Shown in pieces: positions 17,150 through 26,722 of a stretch of 64,000 bases of DNA. The notes beneath the pieces were generated by a model. The model was not told the DNA's origin and did not search any database. It worked only from the letters and a program-made list of their open reading frames with translations. The position numbers and the translations under genes were made by a program. Each line of letters opens with the position of its first letter. The stretch's first letter is position 1. Source of the stretch: Lachnospiraceae bacterium (GTDB taxonomy: Bacteria > Bacillota > Clostridia > Lachnospirales > Lachnospiraceae); the NCBI GenBank assembly GCA_902363445.1, contig CABJAB010000004.1, positions 1-64,000 of the forward strand, written 5' to 3'.

Positions 17150-17847
17150 CTGAACACCTCCCGGAACATGGCATCAATGGAGCAGCCCTTCGTTTTTCTC
17201 AAATTCTCAGCCTGGGCGGCCATCACCACATTTCCATCCTTTAAAAATATCACATCATCGAGAATCTGCTCCACATCCGCAATCAGATGGGTGGAGATCA
17301 GAATCGTCGCTTCCGGATTATAATTGGATACGATGGTACTCAGAATATAGTCCCTGGCAGCCGGGTCCACTCCGCCGATTGGCTCATCAAGCACATACAG
17401 GCTGGCATTTCTGCTCATGACCATAATAAGCTGAACCTTTTCCTTGGTCCCTTTCGACATAGTCTTCATCCTGTCCTGCGGATCGATGTTCAATCTTTTC
17501 AGCATTTCATAAGCCCGCGTAGTATCAAAATCATCATAAAAATCACGAAAATAATCGATGATCTGATGAATCCTCATGGATTTATTCAGATACGTCACTT
17601 CCGGCAGATACGATATGATACGTTTTGTTTCCTCTCCTACCGGATAACCGCCGATATAAAGCTCGCCTTTTTCCGGGGTCAGCAGTCCGTTGATCAGTTT
17701 GATAAATGTCGTCTTACCGCTTCCGTTCGGACCCAGAAGCCCAATGATTCTTCCCTTTCCCAGAGATAAGCTCACCCCTTTTAAGGCCTTTGTCCTTCCG
17801 CCGTCATAAGACTTTTCCAGATTCCTGCATTCAAGTATAGAAGCCAC
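17143..17847 (-). CDS. ABC transporter ATP-binding protein
   Basis: A 234-residue ATPase with Walker A GPNGSGKTT, a degenerate signature region (MSKGTKEKVQL), Walker B LYVLDEPIGGVDP and the STHL switch histidine. I choose a GTG at 17847 because AAGGAG lies 9 nt upstream; an ATG at 17868 lies upstream of this site and one at 17856 abuts it. It partners with the overlapping permease. The GVDP form of the D-loop is typical of two-component exporters for drugs, lantibiotics or unknown substrates. Confidence 0.88.
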   Translation of the reverse strand: MASILECRNLEKSYDGGRTKALKGVSLSLGKGRIIGLLGPNGSGKTTFIKLINGLLTPEKGELYIGGYPVGEETKRIISYLPEVTYLNKSMRIHQIIDYFRDFYDDFDTTRAYEMLKRLNIDPQDRMKTMSKGTKEKVQLIMVMSRNASLYVLDEPIGGVDPAARDYILSTIVSNYNPEATILISTHLIADVEQILDDVIFLKDGNVVMAAQAENLRKTKGCSIDAMFREVFRC

Positions 17848-17872
17848 TTTTATCATCTCCTTATTCATCTCG

Positions 17873-20800
17873 TCATTTTTCTATATACGGTGTTCTAATC
17901 TCTCCGGGAGAAGCCCCTCCCTTCGGGACAAGTTTGATCTGAATACCTTCTAAACGCTTCGCATACCCCGCCGTGCCGGCCGGTGCTCCATTTTTTGCCC
18001 ATCCTAACCATCCAAAGCTTTGAGCGTGAACCCGGTAATAAATATCATACATACCCGACAAGCCGCCTGTCAATTGGATTTTTATTGCTTCCAGCCTCTT
18101 CGCCTGACCACTCGTGCCAGACATGGCGCCATCTCTGACATCCCCCTGCCAGCCATAGCTCTGTACATGCGTTGAATAAGAGATTCCCCCAGAGATCCCG
18201 GAAGAATTTGAAATTATTATCCGGATTCCCTCCAGCCTCTTAGCTTCTCCTGTCGTTCCTGACAGTTCCCCGTTTTGCACAAATCCCTGCCAGCCATAGC
18301 TCTGTACATGAGTCTGATACGAAACATCCGCGGTCTTCTCGATAAAAGAGTTTTCCGTGTTTCCCGGAGAGCGTTCTCCTTTGCGAACTATACAGATCTC
18401 AATGGCCTCCAGTCTTTTACCGTAGCCGGCAGTACCCGATGAAGCTCCGTTTTTCGCCCAGCCCAGCCAGCCATAGCTCTGAGCATGGACCCGGTAATAG
18501 ACGTCAAAATCGTCAGCATTCTTTCCGGTCAGCTGAATCTGAATGGCTTCCAGCCTTTTCGCTTCTCCGGAAGTCCCGGAAATCTGTCCATCCGATACCC
18601 AATCCAGCCAGCCATAGGTCTGAACATGCGTCTTATAACGAACTCCTACATCGGCATTTCCGGACAGCCTTATCTGGACAGCTTCCATTCTCTTGGATTC
18701 GCCTGATGTCCCCGACATCTGCCCGTTCGATGCCCAGTTCAGCCAACCATAGCTTTGCACATGCGTTTTATAGGACACTGTCGGAAGCTTCGGCTTATCC
18801 TCTTCAGTCGGCTTTGTTTCCGGCGGTACCAAAGGCTGCGTTGGCTTTGTTTCCGGCTGTGTGCCAGATGGTTCAGTCGGCTTTGTTTCCGGCGCCGTCG
18901 TTTCCTCCTCGGAACTGGACGGCTGGGACGTTTCCTCCACCTTTCCTCCATTCGGAGCCAGACTGTGGTATTTGTGCTCTGTCAGGCTGCCGCCATTTCC
19001 GCTCCCATAGGAGAATACAAGTTTTATATACTCTTCGTCTGAGTACAGAAACGCAAACTCAGGCGCTTCATTGCCTGCATAATATCCCAACTGACTCCAC
19101 ACGCCATCGGACGATCTGTAAAACACAGCTGTTTTCCCATCGGTCCCGCTCTGTCCATCGCTTCTCACAGCTGCATAGGGCACGCCGTCCCGAATCAAAA
19201 GCGACATGTCTGAGACAGATTTTCCAATTGGAAAAGAATCCAGCCCCTTCCAGGATGAATCGTCATATTGGAACAGAGCCGCCTCTGCTTTCCCTTTCTG
19301 GCGGGCCAGAATGTAAAGATGACCATTGTCCGATCTGGCCATGGTCAAATCTTCGCAGGCAAATCCTGAACTGCTTTTTAAAACCGTTCCGTCTTTATTT
19401 ATCTTGACGGACTTCAAAAGCTCCCCGTCTCCAAATGCCCGGTAGCCCAGGTAAAATGCTCCTTCTCCCGGCATCAAATGTACCTGAACGGGATTTTCAG
19501 AGGATGGAATGAGATTTTTCATATATTCCTTTAAAGATCCCGTTTCTGCCTGATAACAATATACCGTAAGCGCATTGTCACTTCCCGTCACCACAGAGAA
19601 CAAACCAAAATCCGTCCCCACTATGCTGGCTTTATTCCAAAAGTCCGGCGCAGACAAAGACACTTCCTTCCAGCTTCCATTCTGGTATATAAATAGAGAC
19701 TGTTTTTTGTAAGCAGAGTCCATTAGAGATACAGCAGGACACCCTTCATATAGAGTGATACAAGGCTCATTTCCATCTTTCAGAATGTCTCCGACCTGTT
19801 CCCATACTCCATTTTTCAGAGAAGATACCCGGTAAGCATTTCCCGATTTATATAACATATAAATGGTTCCGTCCGGTGCCTGAACCATATCCATCATGGC
19901 GCTGCTGCATTCTGGAACGGAAGCTGCATCCTTTTTCCATAAATCCAGAGATTCTGTGTCTCCATAATGAACATCAAAGGAAACGGTTCCGTCTTCATTG
20001 GTCACAATACCGTCAATGGTAATGCCTGAATTGCTGCCGTCAGAATAAACGATCGCACCCGCCGATGCACCCTTGGTCATATCGCCGTTTCCGATCGTAT
20101 CTCCATCCACGAACACAGAATGCTCCAGATTATTTAACTGCACCTGACTAAAGCTTCCGTCATCATACCGATGAACGTATACGCCATACTCACCGGTAAT
20201 ATTACTCAGCCGTTCTACCCGTGTGTTGATACGATACACAATGAGCCCCGTGCCGGGAACACGCAGATCGTAAGACGCATCAATCGGATTTCCTTTTACC
20301 CGGTATTCTACCACAAAAAATTCCAGCTCTGACTGGTCAGTTTTAAGAATATAGGCCTGGCTGCCGTTGGAAGCCGTGGCAGGAGCAAGCGTGACATTTC
20401 CGCTTTCCTTCAGCGTATCGATGGTCAGCCATCCGGAAACCGCCGAGCGCATATAAGCGAGCGGGAACCTGAGAGGCGCCATACTGGATGCCATGATATC
20501 CCATCCTCCGACGGGCCGTTCCGTATTCGCATCATCTCCCACATACAGATCCGGGTATCCAATGGAATGAAGGAACTCATGGCAGATTGTTCCTGCATCG
20601 TCAAAAGCTGTATTCACATTCAGCACATTGTAGGCCCTTATGTAGCGTCCGTTCAGAGTCTGGGAGCCGTCAAAATTTGCTTTATGAGGGTAAGCAATAC
20701 CATCTTTGTCCGATACTGTCCGCCCGGTGGTATCCATAACGACCGTCAGGTTGTCCACACAGCCGTCTCCGTTATAATCCAGGATCACTCCGGAGTCTAT

Positions 20801-21250
20801 AGACAAACTTCCGCTCTCCAGCAGTTCCGCGACGATCTCATATTCACCCAGGCTGCTGTTATTCTGGTATTCCGAAAATCCCTTCGATAATGTGTAAGGA
20901 ATAATCTTCGTGCCGTCATCCTGGGGAAGTATGCTTTTCACATGGAACTGGCCATAGGAAACGGCTTCCAGATAAGAAGGAAGAGAACCGGCATAAGAAG
21001 TATTCTGAAAAAATTTCCGCGCTCTCTCTGTCCTCGTCCCATATCCATACATATCCGTAAGGTTGTCTTTATCCTCCAGAAAATTCTCAGTAGGACTGTC
21101 GGCAAACCGGACAAAAACCACAACATTGGCAAAGCTTTCATCCTTGCCGTCCTTCTGTCCGCTGGACTCGACCGGCATAAGAACAGACAATATAATCCCC
21201 AGAAACAGCACTGCCGCTGCACAGGCAGTTCCGCGAAGCTTTTTTTTCAT
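17873..21250 (-). CDS. Secreted M6-type metalloprotease with six C-terminal ChW repeats
   Basis: A 1125-residue exported protein. Residues 1-30 are a signal peptide (KKK, then a hydrophobic run). The M6 (immune inhibitor A-like) catalytic motif is HEFLH at 224-228, with GGWDIMASSM following. After a beta-rich middle region comes a Thr/Pro/Glu-rich linker (about 785-822), then six ChW repeats (825-1125), each with an HVQSYGW-type core. ChW repeats are common in clostridial surface proteins. There is no LPXTG sorting signal or SLH domain, so attachment may depend on the repeats. It is monocistronic with its own promoter and a GGGGAGGG ribosome binding site. The substrate is unknown. Confidence 0.9.
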   Translation of the reverse strand: MKKKLRGTACAAAVLFLGIILSVLMPVESSGQKDGKDESFANVVVFVRFADSPTENFLEDKDNLTDMYGYGTRTERARKFFQNTSYAGSLPSYLEAVSYGQFHVKSILPQDDGTKIIPYTLSKGFSEYQNNSSLGEYEIVAELLESGSLSIDSGVILDYNGDGCVDNLTVVMDTTGRTVSDKDGIAYPHKANFDGSQTLNGRYIRAYNVLNVNTAFDDAGTICHEFLHSIGYPDLYVGDDANTERPVGGWDIMASSMAPLRFPLAYMRSAVSGWLTIDTLKESGNVTLAPATASNGSQAYILKTDQSELEFFVVEYRVKGNPIDASYDLRVPGTGLIVYRINTRVERLSNITGEYGVYVHRYDDGSFSQVQLNNLEHSVFVDGDTIGNGDMTKGASAGAIVYSDGSNSGITIDGIVTNEDGTVSFDVHYGDTESLDLWKKDAASVPECSSAMMDMVQAPDGTIYMLYKSGNAYRVSSLKNGVWEQVGDILKDGNEPCITLYEGCPAVSLMDSAYKKQSLFIYQNGSWKEVSLSAPDFWNKASIVGTDFGLFSVVTGSDNALTVYCYQAETGSLKEYMKNLIPSSENPVQVHLMPGEGAFYLGYRAFGDGELLKSVKINKDGTVLKSSSGFACEDLTMARSDNGHLYILARQKGKAEAALFQYDDSSWKGLDSFPIGKSVSDMSLLIRDGVPYAAVRSDGQSGTDGKTAVFYRSSDGVWSQLGYYAGNEAPEFAFLYSDEEYIKLVFSYGSGNGGSLTEHKYHSLAPNGGKVEETSQPSSSEEETTAPETKPTEPSGTQPETKPTQPLVPPETKPTEEDKPKLPTVSYKTHVQSYGWLNWASNGQMSGTSGESKRMEAVQIRLSGNADVGVRYKTHVQTYGWLDWVSDGQISGTSGEAKRLEAIQIQLTGKNADDFDVYYRVHAQSYGWLGWAKNGASSGTAGYGKRLEAIEICIVRKGERSPGNTENSFIEKTADVSYQTHVQSYGWQGFVQNGELSGTTGEAKRLEGIRIIISNSSGISGGISYSTHVQSYGWQGDVRDGAMSGTSGQAKRLEAIKIQLTGGLSGMYDIYYRVHAQSFGWLGWAKNGAPAGTAGYAKRLEGIQIKLVPKGGASPGEIRTPYIEK
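17876..18778 (-). repeat. Six ChW repeat units
   Basis: Six units of 45-59 codons. Units 3 and 6 share YYRVHAQS and WLGWAKNGA, while 1, 2, 4 and 5 share YxTHVQxYGW. The pattern 1-2-3/4-5-6 suggests duplication of a three-unit block. Confidence 0.85.
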
Positions 21251-21279
21251 ATCTGAACCCTCCCCTTCATCATTGCCTT

Positions 21280-21308
21280 ATTATAACATTCTTTCATACG
21301 GCTGTATA
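21280..21308 (-). promoter_or_regulatory. Promoter of the ChW metalloprotease gene
   Basis: TATACA (21303-21308), 17 nt, TATAAT (21280-21285) on the minus strand, about 30 nt before the start codon. The gap from recG is 99 bp. Confidence 0.6.
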
Positions 21309-21349
21309 TTCTTCTTTTTCAATCTTAAGAATCCTTCGACGATATTCAT

Positions 21350-23410
21350 TTATAAAGACAACGCGCTGTCTGCCCTCCTCATCAGCTGAAGTTCGATCTT
21401 CTGGCGAAGCACCCGGTATTTCTCCGAGGAAAGATTCGGGTCTTCCGACAAGACAGTCTCCGCCGCTTCCGACGTCTCTTTGAGAATGTCCGCATCCGTA
21501 AAGACATCTCCGATGGAAAATTCCATCAGGCCGCTTTGACGGATTCCGAAGATATCGCCGGGCCCTCTCATCTTCAGATCCTCTGAGGCAATATAAAATC
21601 CGTCGTTGGATTTATTCAGAATCTCCAGGCGCCTGTTCTTTTCTTCATCCTCTGAGCCGTTTACAAAAATGCAGTAGGACTGAAAACTCCCGCGCCCCAC
21701 GCGTCCCCGGAGCTGGTGGAGCTGGGCCAGTCCAAACCGTTCCGCGTTCTCCACCAGCATCACTGTAGCGTTAGGCACATCGATTCCCACCTCGATCACG
21801 GTGGTGGATACCAGTACCTGGGTCCGGTTTTCTGCAAAGGCTTCCATTATCTCCTCTTTTTCGGCGCCGCTCATCCTGCCGTGGAGGTATTCCACTTTGA
21901 TGGACGGAGGGAAAATGCCCCGGAGCTTTCTGGCATAATCTATGACATTTTCTCCATCCATCTGTTCACTTTCCTCAACCATCGGACATATGACATAGGC
22001 CTGATGCCCTTTCTTAACTTCTTCCTCTATGAATTGATAGGCTTTTTTCCTGTACGGAACTCCGACGACACAGTTTTTAATGGGGAGCCTCCGCGCCGGA
22101 AGCTCATCTATGACGGAAATATCCAGATCACCATAGAGAATGATCGCCAGAGTTCTGGGAATCGGCGTAGCGCTCATGACAAGAACGTGAGGCTCGCCTC
22201 CTTTTTCGGAAAACAGTTTCCGCTGGCGGACGCCAAACCGGTGCTGTTCATCTGTGATCACCAGACCAAGGCTGTCATATACCACTTTTTCCTGTATCAG
22301 GGCATGGGTTCCTACGATGATATCCGCTTCATGGGAAGCGATCTTTTCATATACCTCCCGTTTTTCCCGGACAGACATGGAACCGGTCAGCAGTACAATA
22401 TTCTTTTCGATGCCATGATTGGAAAAAAGCGCGGTGATCGATTCATAATGCTGTTTCGCCAGCACCTCCGTCGGCGCCATCATGGCTCCCTGGTAACCGT
22501 TCTCCACTACGGCGAGCAGCGCAAGAACTGCCACTATGGTCTTGCCGGAGCCCACATCTCCCTGTACCAGACGGCTCATCAGGCTCTTTCCTTTCATATC
22601 CCGAAAGATATCCCGCAGCGTTTCCTTCTGTCCGCCGGTGAGCGCATATGGAAGTTCCCTTTCCAGCCTCTCCGCCTCTTCTGCAGTATTGACCGGGAAT
22701 CCGTTCTCTTTCCGTTCGCTGCTCCCACGCAAAAGTCTGAGAGCAAGAATGAACAGAAAAAATTCATCAAAGACAAGCCGTTTCCTCGCAAATAGAAGCT
22801 CTTGTTCGTCTTTCGGAAAATGAATCGTCCTCAGAGCAAAATTATATTCTGCCAGTTCTTCCTTTTTCCTTATCCAGTCGGGCAAATAATCCTTTTGTAC
22901 CGGAAGCGCTTCTAAAGCCTGGCATACTGCCTTCATCATGGCTTTATTGGTAAGCCCCGCGGTGAGATTGTAAACCGGCTGCCTGGTATGCAGAAGTTTT
23001 CCATATTCGTCATATCCCAGAACAGCCGCCTGCTCCATACACAGACCATATTGATTCCGCACTACTCTGCCACGAAAGATATAGCGTCCGCCCGGCTTAA
23101 GGGCACTGGCCAGATAAGGCATATTAAACCAGACAGCCTTTAGGGATCCACTGCTGTCCTGCAGGACGGCCGCCGTTACCTTTATCCTGGCCGCCTGCTT
23201 CACCTCCGGCCGTCTGGCGACTGTGGCATCCACCGCGTAGACACCGGGAGCGGAGATATTCCCGGCAGCTACGGCAGGCTCATAACGGTCATAATCCCTG
23301 GGATAGGCATGGATCAGATCCTCAATGTTTCGTATTCCCAGCTTCTCCATAAGCCTGGCTGTTTTTTCCCCGACTCCCTTTATGACTGTCACCGAATCCG
23401 TAAGCTTCAT
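21350..23410 (-). CDS. recG: ATP-dependent DNA helicase RecG
   Basis: A 686-residue branched-DNA helicase with an N-terminal wedge (OB) domain, Walker A GDVGSGKT, DEQH box (ITDEQHRFG), SATPIPRT and RLRGRVGRG. It rescues stalled replication forks. The start at 23410 is preceded by GGAGG 8 nt upstream; in-frame codons at 23434 and 23473 lie before this site, and the latter is within the upstream terminator. It lies downstream of fakA, from which it is separated by a terminator. The fakA-recG order is standard in Firmicutes. Confidence 0.95.
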   Translation of the reverse strand: MKLTDSVTVIKGVGEKTARLMEKLGIRNIEDLIHAYPRDYDRYEPAVAAGNISAPGVYAVDATVARRPEVKQAARIKVTAAVLQDSSGSLKAVWFNMPYLASALKPGGRYIFRGRVVRNQYGLCMEQAAVLGYDEYGKLLHTRQPVYNLTAGLTNKAMMKAVCQALEALPVQKDYLPDWIRKKEELAEYNFALRTIHFPKDEQELLFARKRLVFDEFFLFILALRLLRGSSERKENGFPVNTAEEAERLERELPYALTGGQKETLRDIFRDMKGKSLMSRLVQGDVGSGKTIVAVLALLAVVENGYQGAMMAPTEVLAKQHYESITALFSNHGIEKNIVLLTGSMSVREKREVYEKIASHEADIIVGTHALIQEKVVYDSLGLVITDEQHRFGVRQRKLFSEKGGEPHVLVMSATPIPRTLAIILYGDLDISVIDELPARRLPIKNCVVGVPYRKKAYQFIEEEVKKGHQAYVICPMVEESEQMDGENVIDYARKLRGIFPPSIKVEYLHGRMSGAEKEEIMEAFAENRTQVLVSTTVIEVGIDVPNATVMLVENAERFGLAQLHQLRGRVGRGSFQSYCIFVNGSEDEEKNRRLEILNKSNDGFYIASEDLKMRGPGDIFGIRQSGLMEFSIGDVFTDADILKETSEAAETVLSEDPNLSSEKYRVLRQKIELQLMRRADSALSL

Positions 23411-23454
23411 TTCATCTTCCTCCAAAACATCCATAAGACTTTCCCATTGTATAA

Positions 23455-23485
23455 AAGAGGATTGCCGCCCCACGGCAATCCTCTT
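23455..23485 (-). terminator. Terminator between fakA and recG
   Basis: A 13-bp perfect stem (23455-23467 with 23473-23485) with a 5-nt loop, followed on the minus strand by TTTTATAC. recG may need read-through or an unseen promoter. Confidence 0.8.
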
Positions 23486-23522
23486 CTTTCTCTAAAGACT
23501 CTGATGTTCTGCTCCCTGCAGA

Positions 23523-25202
23523 TCACTCTACGGAAATCACATAATAATAAATCGGCTGGCCGCCGAAATGCAGCTCAATATCCACATCGGGATGCCGTTC
23601 TTCAGCTCTTGCCCGGAATGCGTCTGCCGCCTCCGGCTCCACATCCGCTCCGTAATATATGCTCACAAGCTCCGTATCTTCATCCAGCATGGCATCCAAA
23701 AGCGCCAGAGAGGTTTCCGCGATATCTTTACCCTCTGCAAGAATCGCTTTGTCGCCGATACCCATGATGTCGCCTTCTTTAATTTCAAAACCGTCCAGAA
23801 AAGTATCCCTCACCGCATAAGTCACCTGTCCGGTCTTGACCCTGGACATCTCTTCTGTCATCGCCGCCTTATTTTCCTCAACGGAAAGTTCCGGAATATA
23901 ATTGATGATCGCCGTGATGCCCTGCGGCACCGTTTTGGACGGAATCACGACTATTTTCTTGTCCTCTGTCAAATGCATGGCCTGTTCCGCCGCCAGAATG
24001 ATGTTTTTATTGTTGGGAAAGATGTAAACCGTATCGGCGTTTACGTGATCGATGGCATTCAGCATATCCTCCGTGCTGGGATTCATCGTCTGCCCGCCTT
24101 CAATCAAATAATCCACGTTCAGGCCCTTGAATATCTCATTGAGACCTTCTCCGACCGAAACCGCGATAAAGCCCACCGCTTTTCTGGGCTCCTGCTTCTT
24201 TGCCGCCATCTTCGCCTCTTTCAGGGCTTTCTGCTCCTCCGCCAGCTTTGCGGCATCCTTGATCAGCTTCTCCTGATGCTCTTCTCTCATATTGTCAATC
24301 TTCATTTTGGAAAGGGATCCGTACATAAGCGCCCTCTGGATAGCCAGTCCCGGGTCATTGGTATGTACGTGTACCTTTACCAGATCGTCGTCAGAAACCA
24401 GCACGATAGAATCTCCGATGGATTCCAGAAACCCTTTGAATTCTATCTCCGTATTCTCATCATACTCCTTTTCCAGATTGATGATAAACTCCGTACAATA
24501 ACCATATTTGATTTCAAAATCATCCACAGCAGGCTTTGCTGCGCCTGAAGAAACAGAAGGCTCTCCCGCGTCCAAGGAAATCTCTTTTCCCAAAAATCCG
24601 TCGAGCGCGCCCTTCATGACCTGCATCAGGCCCTGTCCGCCGGAATCCACGACACCCGCCTGTTTTAATACCGGAAGCATCTCCGGAGTCTGGCTGAGCA
24701 CCAGGTCCCCATGCTCGATAATCTCTCTCAGAAAGACCTCCATGTCCTCCGTTTCATCGGCCAGTTCCATGGCTTTGTCCGCAATTCCCTTCGCCACTGT
24801 CAGGATCGTACCCTCCTTGGGCTTCATCACCGCTTTATAAGCCGTCTCCGTAGCCCTCTGGAACGCCCTGGCTAGCACCTGGGCCGTGATGATATCGACC
24901 GTCTTTATCTCCTTTGTCAGTCCTCTGAAAAGCTGGGACAAAATAACGCCCGAATTCCCCCTCGCCCCTCTTAAAGAACCGGAAGAAATCGCTTTGGCCA
25001 GATTTTCCATGGTCGGCGTTTCGATTGCCTGTACTTCTTTCGCCGCAGACATGATCGTAAGAGTCATATTAGTCCCTGTATCTCCGTCTGGAACGGGAAA
25101 TACGTTCAGTTCATTTATCCATTCTTTTTTGCTCTCCAGACCCTGTGCTCCTGCCAGAAACATGGTTTTCAAAAGAGCCGCATCAATTGCATTTACAGCC
25201 AC
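23523..25202 (-). CDS. fakA: DAK2-domain fatty acid kinase subunit FakA-like (YloV)
   Basis: A 559-residue protein. The N-terminal DAK2 (DhaL-type) ATP-binding domain shows NVFPVPDGDTGTNM and GARGNSGVILSQLF; a C-terminal FakA-specific part follows (YGYCTEFIINLE ... KVHVHTNDPG ... VGFIAVSVGEG). In other Firmicutes FakA phosphorylates fatty acids held by FakB (DegV). No FakB gene is in the window. It follows asp23 by 18 bp, the usual arrangement. The kinase assignment is by homology. Confidence 0.9.
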   Translation of the reverse strand: MAVNAIDAALLKTMFLAGAQGLESKKEWINELNVFPVPDGDTGTNMTLTIMSAAKEVQAIETPTMENLAKAISSGSLRGARGNSGVILSQLFRGLTKEIKTVDIITAQVLARAFQRATETAYKAVMKPKEGTILTVAKGIADKAMELADETEDMEVFLREIIEHGDLVLSQTPEMLPVLKQAGVVDSGGQGLMQVMKGALDGFLGKEISLDAGEPSVSSGAAKPAVDDFEIKYGYCTEFIINLEKEYDENTEIEFKGFLESIGDSIVLVSDDDLVKVHVHTNDPGLAIQRALMYGSLSKMKIDNMREEHQEKLIKDAAKLAEEQKALKEAKMAAKKQEPRKAVGFIAVSVGEGLNEIFKGLNVDYLIEGGQTMNPSTEDMLNAIDHVNADTVYIFPNNKNIILAAEQAMHLTEDKKIVVIPSKTVPQGITAIINYIPELSVEENKAAMTEEMSRVKTGQVTYAVRDTFLDGFEIKEGDIMGIGDKAILAEGKDIAETSLALLDAMLDEDTELVSIYYGADVEPEAADAFRARAEERHPDVDIELHFGGQPIYYYVISVE

Positions 25203-25220
25203 AACAGTGTTCCTCCTTGA

Positions 25221-25580
25221 TTAACAGTCTATTACCCGGACGCCCTCTACGAAGATATTGACCTTCTCGACTTCTATGCCCGTGAACTTCTCAACTTTGT
25301 ATTTCACATTTTCTATGAGATTGTCCGCCACGGCTGAAATAGATACACCATAAGATACAATCACATGGAAACTCAGATGAAGCTTGTTTTCCATTACCTC
25401 CACGTTAATTCCATGGGTCAGGCTGTCCTTTCTCAGGAGCTTTACCAGGCCATCTTTCATACTGACCGCCGCCATGCCAACGATACCGAAGCATTCTACC
25501 GCCACGCTGCCCGCGTATTTCGCAATGACATCTGTATCGATCAAGATTTCGCCCATCATGTTATTGATCCGACATTTCAT
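25221..25580 (-). CDS. Asp23/Gls24 family protein (YloU-like)
   Basis: A 119-residue member of the Asp23 family (GEILIDTDVIAKYAG, MENKLHLSFHVIVSYGVSI, FTGIEVEKVNIFVEGVRV). These proteins are linked to envelope homeostasis. The start at 25580 has GGAGG 7 nt upstream; an earlier in-frame ATG at 25640 overlaps the probable transcription start. A TATAAT box (25653-25658, minus strand) lies upstream, with only a weak -35. It is divergent from rpmB and operonic with fakA. Confidence 0.9.
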   Translation of the reverse strand: MKCRINNMMGEILIDTDVIAKYAGSVAVECFGIVGMAAVSMKDGLVKLLRKDSLTHGINVEVMENKLHLSFHVIVSYGVSISAVADNLIENVKYKVEKFTGIEVEKVNIFVEGVRVIDC

Positions 25581-25714
25581 AAGCTGACCTCCATTATTTT
25601 CCTCATGCAGTACAGAAACCCGTAAATTACCGCACTGCACCTATCTTAGAGTATTATACCCTTTTCCTGGCAAAAATGAAATATAAATTTTTTAAAATTT
25701 TAAAGTGAATTTAC

Positions 25715-25743
25715 TTGCTTTTTTCCCCGATATCTGATATTAT
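25715..25743 (+). promoter_or_regulatory. rpmB promoter
   Basis: TTGCTT (25715-25720), 17 nt, TATTAT (25738-25743), about 60 nt before rpmB. Confidence 0.7.
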
Positions 25744-25805
25744 GTTTAATGTTATGGGTCTGGCATGGACGGAAGCCGGCCAAATCTGTATAAGGAGGTG
25801 CTATC

Positions 25806-25991
25806 ATGGCGAAATGTGCAATCTGTGAGAAAGGCGCTCACTTCGGAAATAAGGTGAGTCATTCCAATAGAAAATCCAACAAGATGTGGAGATCCAACGT
25901 AAAGTCCGTAAAAGTCAAGGTAAACGGCGGCACAAGAAAAATGTACGTATGTACATCTTGTTTAAAATCCGGCCTGGTAGAAAGAGCTTAA
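25806..25991 (+). CDS. rpmB: 50S ribosomal protein L28
   Basis: A 61-residue ribosomal protein of the zinc-ribbon (C+) form, with CAIC near the N-terminus and CTSC near the C-terminus (MAKCAICEKGAHFGNKVSHS). An AAGGAGGTGC ribosome binding site precedes the ATG. It is monocistronic, with a promoter upstream and a strong terminator downstream, and divergent from asp23-fakA-recG, as in many Clostridia. Confidence 0.98.
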   Translation: MAKCAICEKGAHFGNKVSHSNRKSNKMWRSNVKSVKVKVNGGTRKMYVCTSCLKSGLVERA

Positions 25992-26005
25992 TCTGAAAGT
26001 ATTAA

Positions 26006-26035
26006 AAAAGGACAATCCTGCGGGATTGTCCTTTT
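26006..26035 (+). terminator. rpmB terminator
   Basis: A 13-bp stem (26006-26018 with 26023-26035) with a TGCG loop and a T-rich tail. The A-rich left arm makes it able to act in both directions. Confidence 0.9.
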
Positions 26036-26061
26036 AAGTTTTATTCTTTTTCTTTGCGGCC

Positions 26062-26202
26062 TCAGCAGCCGCAGAACAGATAATACCCTCCGGCAATGGA
26101 TCCCGCCATCAGGCAGATGCTGAAGAAATTATTAGGCAAAATCAGATAAAGCAACATGCCGATTCCCATCCAGAATAGGCAGAGGCCAATCAGTCTTTTC
26201 AT
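26062..26202 (-). CDS. 46-residue small membrane protein
   Basis: A short reading frame coding for 46 residues, MKRLIGLCLFWMGIGM then a hydrophobic run, NNFFSICLMAGS and ending YYLFCGC. It has two hydrophobic segments separated by LPNN and an N-terminal basic start, and ends in cysteines. A G-rich ribosome binding site (AGGGGGGAGG) precedes the ATG. It lies between the rpmB terminator and gerW on the minus strand. Similar tiny membrane proteins with this shape occur in Lachnospiraceae. Function unknown. Confidence 0.65.
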   Translation of the reverse strand: MKRLIGLCLFWMGIGMLLYLILPNNFFSICLMAGSIAGGYYLFCGC

Positions 26203-26279
26203 ATCCTCCCCCCTGCCGCAGCTTTTTCTATCTGCTATCATCCTATGCAGGGGACAGGCCTGATATGCAAGGTCCGTTT

Positions 26280-26684
26280 TTATTCTGCAGAATCAAAGGC
26301 ATCATCCGGGATGTCCACGTCCATATCCTTTTCCTTTTTATCCGATTTTGTGAATTTATTGATGAAATCAGGCACCATATCCAATATCTTTGTCACACTG
26401 TCCTGGTTCTTCACGTTGACCAGCTTGGAATGTCCATTCTGAATGACGAGTACCGCGCTGGGAGTGATCTTTCCGGTCATGCCGCCTGCACTGTTATTCT
26501 TGCTGTCGCCGGCAAAAGCCCCCGCGCCGACGCCAAAGGACACGTCTACCAGGGGAAGGATGATCGTATCGTCCAAATGGATGGCGTCACCCACCACCGT
26601 TTTTGTGGTGATAAAGCCGTCCATTCCCTTGAACAGATTTTCCACGGTATTTCCAAATGTATTCTTTTCTTTATCTGCTGACAT
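26280..26684 (-). CDS. gerW: Sporulation protein GerW (YtfJ)
   Basis: A 134-residue GerW family protein: FGNTVENLFKGMDGFITTKTVVGD, LVDVSFGVGAGAFAG and MTGKITPSAVLVIQNG. In Bacillus it is a forespore protein needed for normal germination. It follows the DUF2953 gene, the same ytfI-ytfJ pairing as in Bacillus. This supports a spore-forming host. Confidence 0.92.
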   Translation of the reverse strand: MSADKEKNTFGNTVENLFKGMDGFITTKTVVGDAIHLDDTIILPLVDVSFGVGAGAFAGDSKNNSAGGMTGKITPSAVLVIQNGHSKLVNVKNQDSVTKILDMVPDFINKFTKSDKKEKDMDVDIPDDAFDSAE

Positions 26685-26722
26685 AAATATTCCTCCTTAT
26701 TCCGATCTGTACCGTCTGCCGG

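Noticed and set aside
17876..18778. CRISPR array
   Set aside because: The repeated units are in-frame coding ChW repeats of 45-59 codons with divergent sequence, not short identical repeats with unique spacers.
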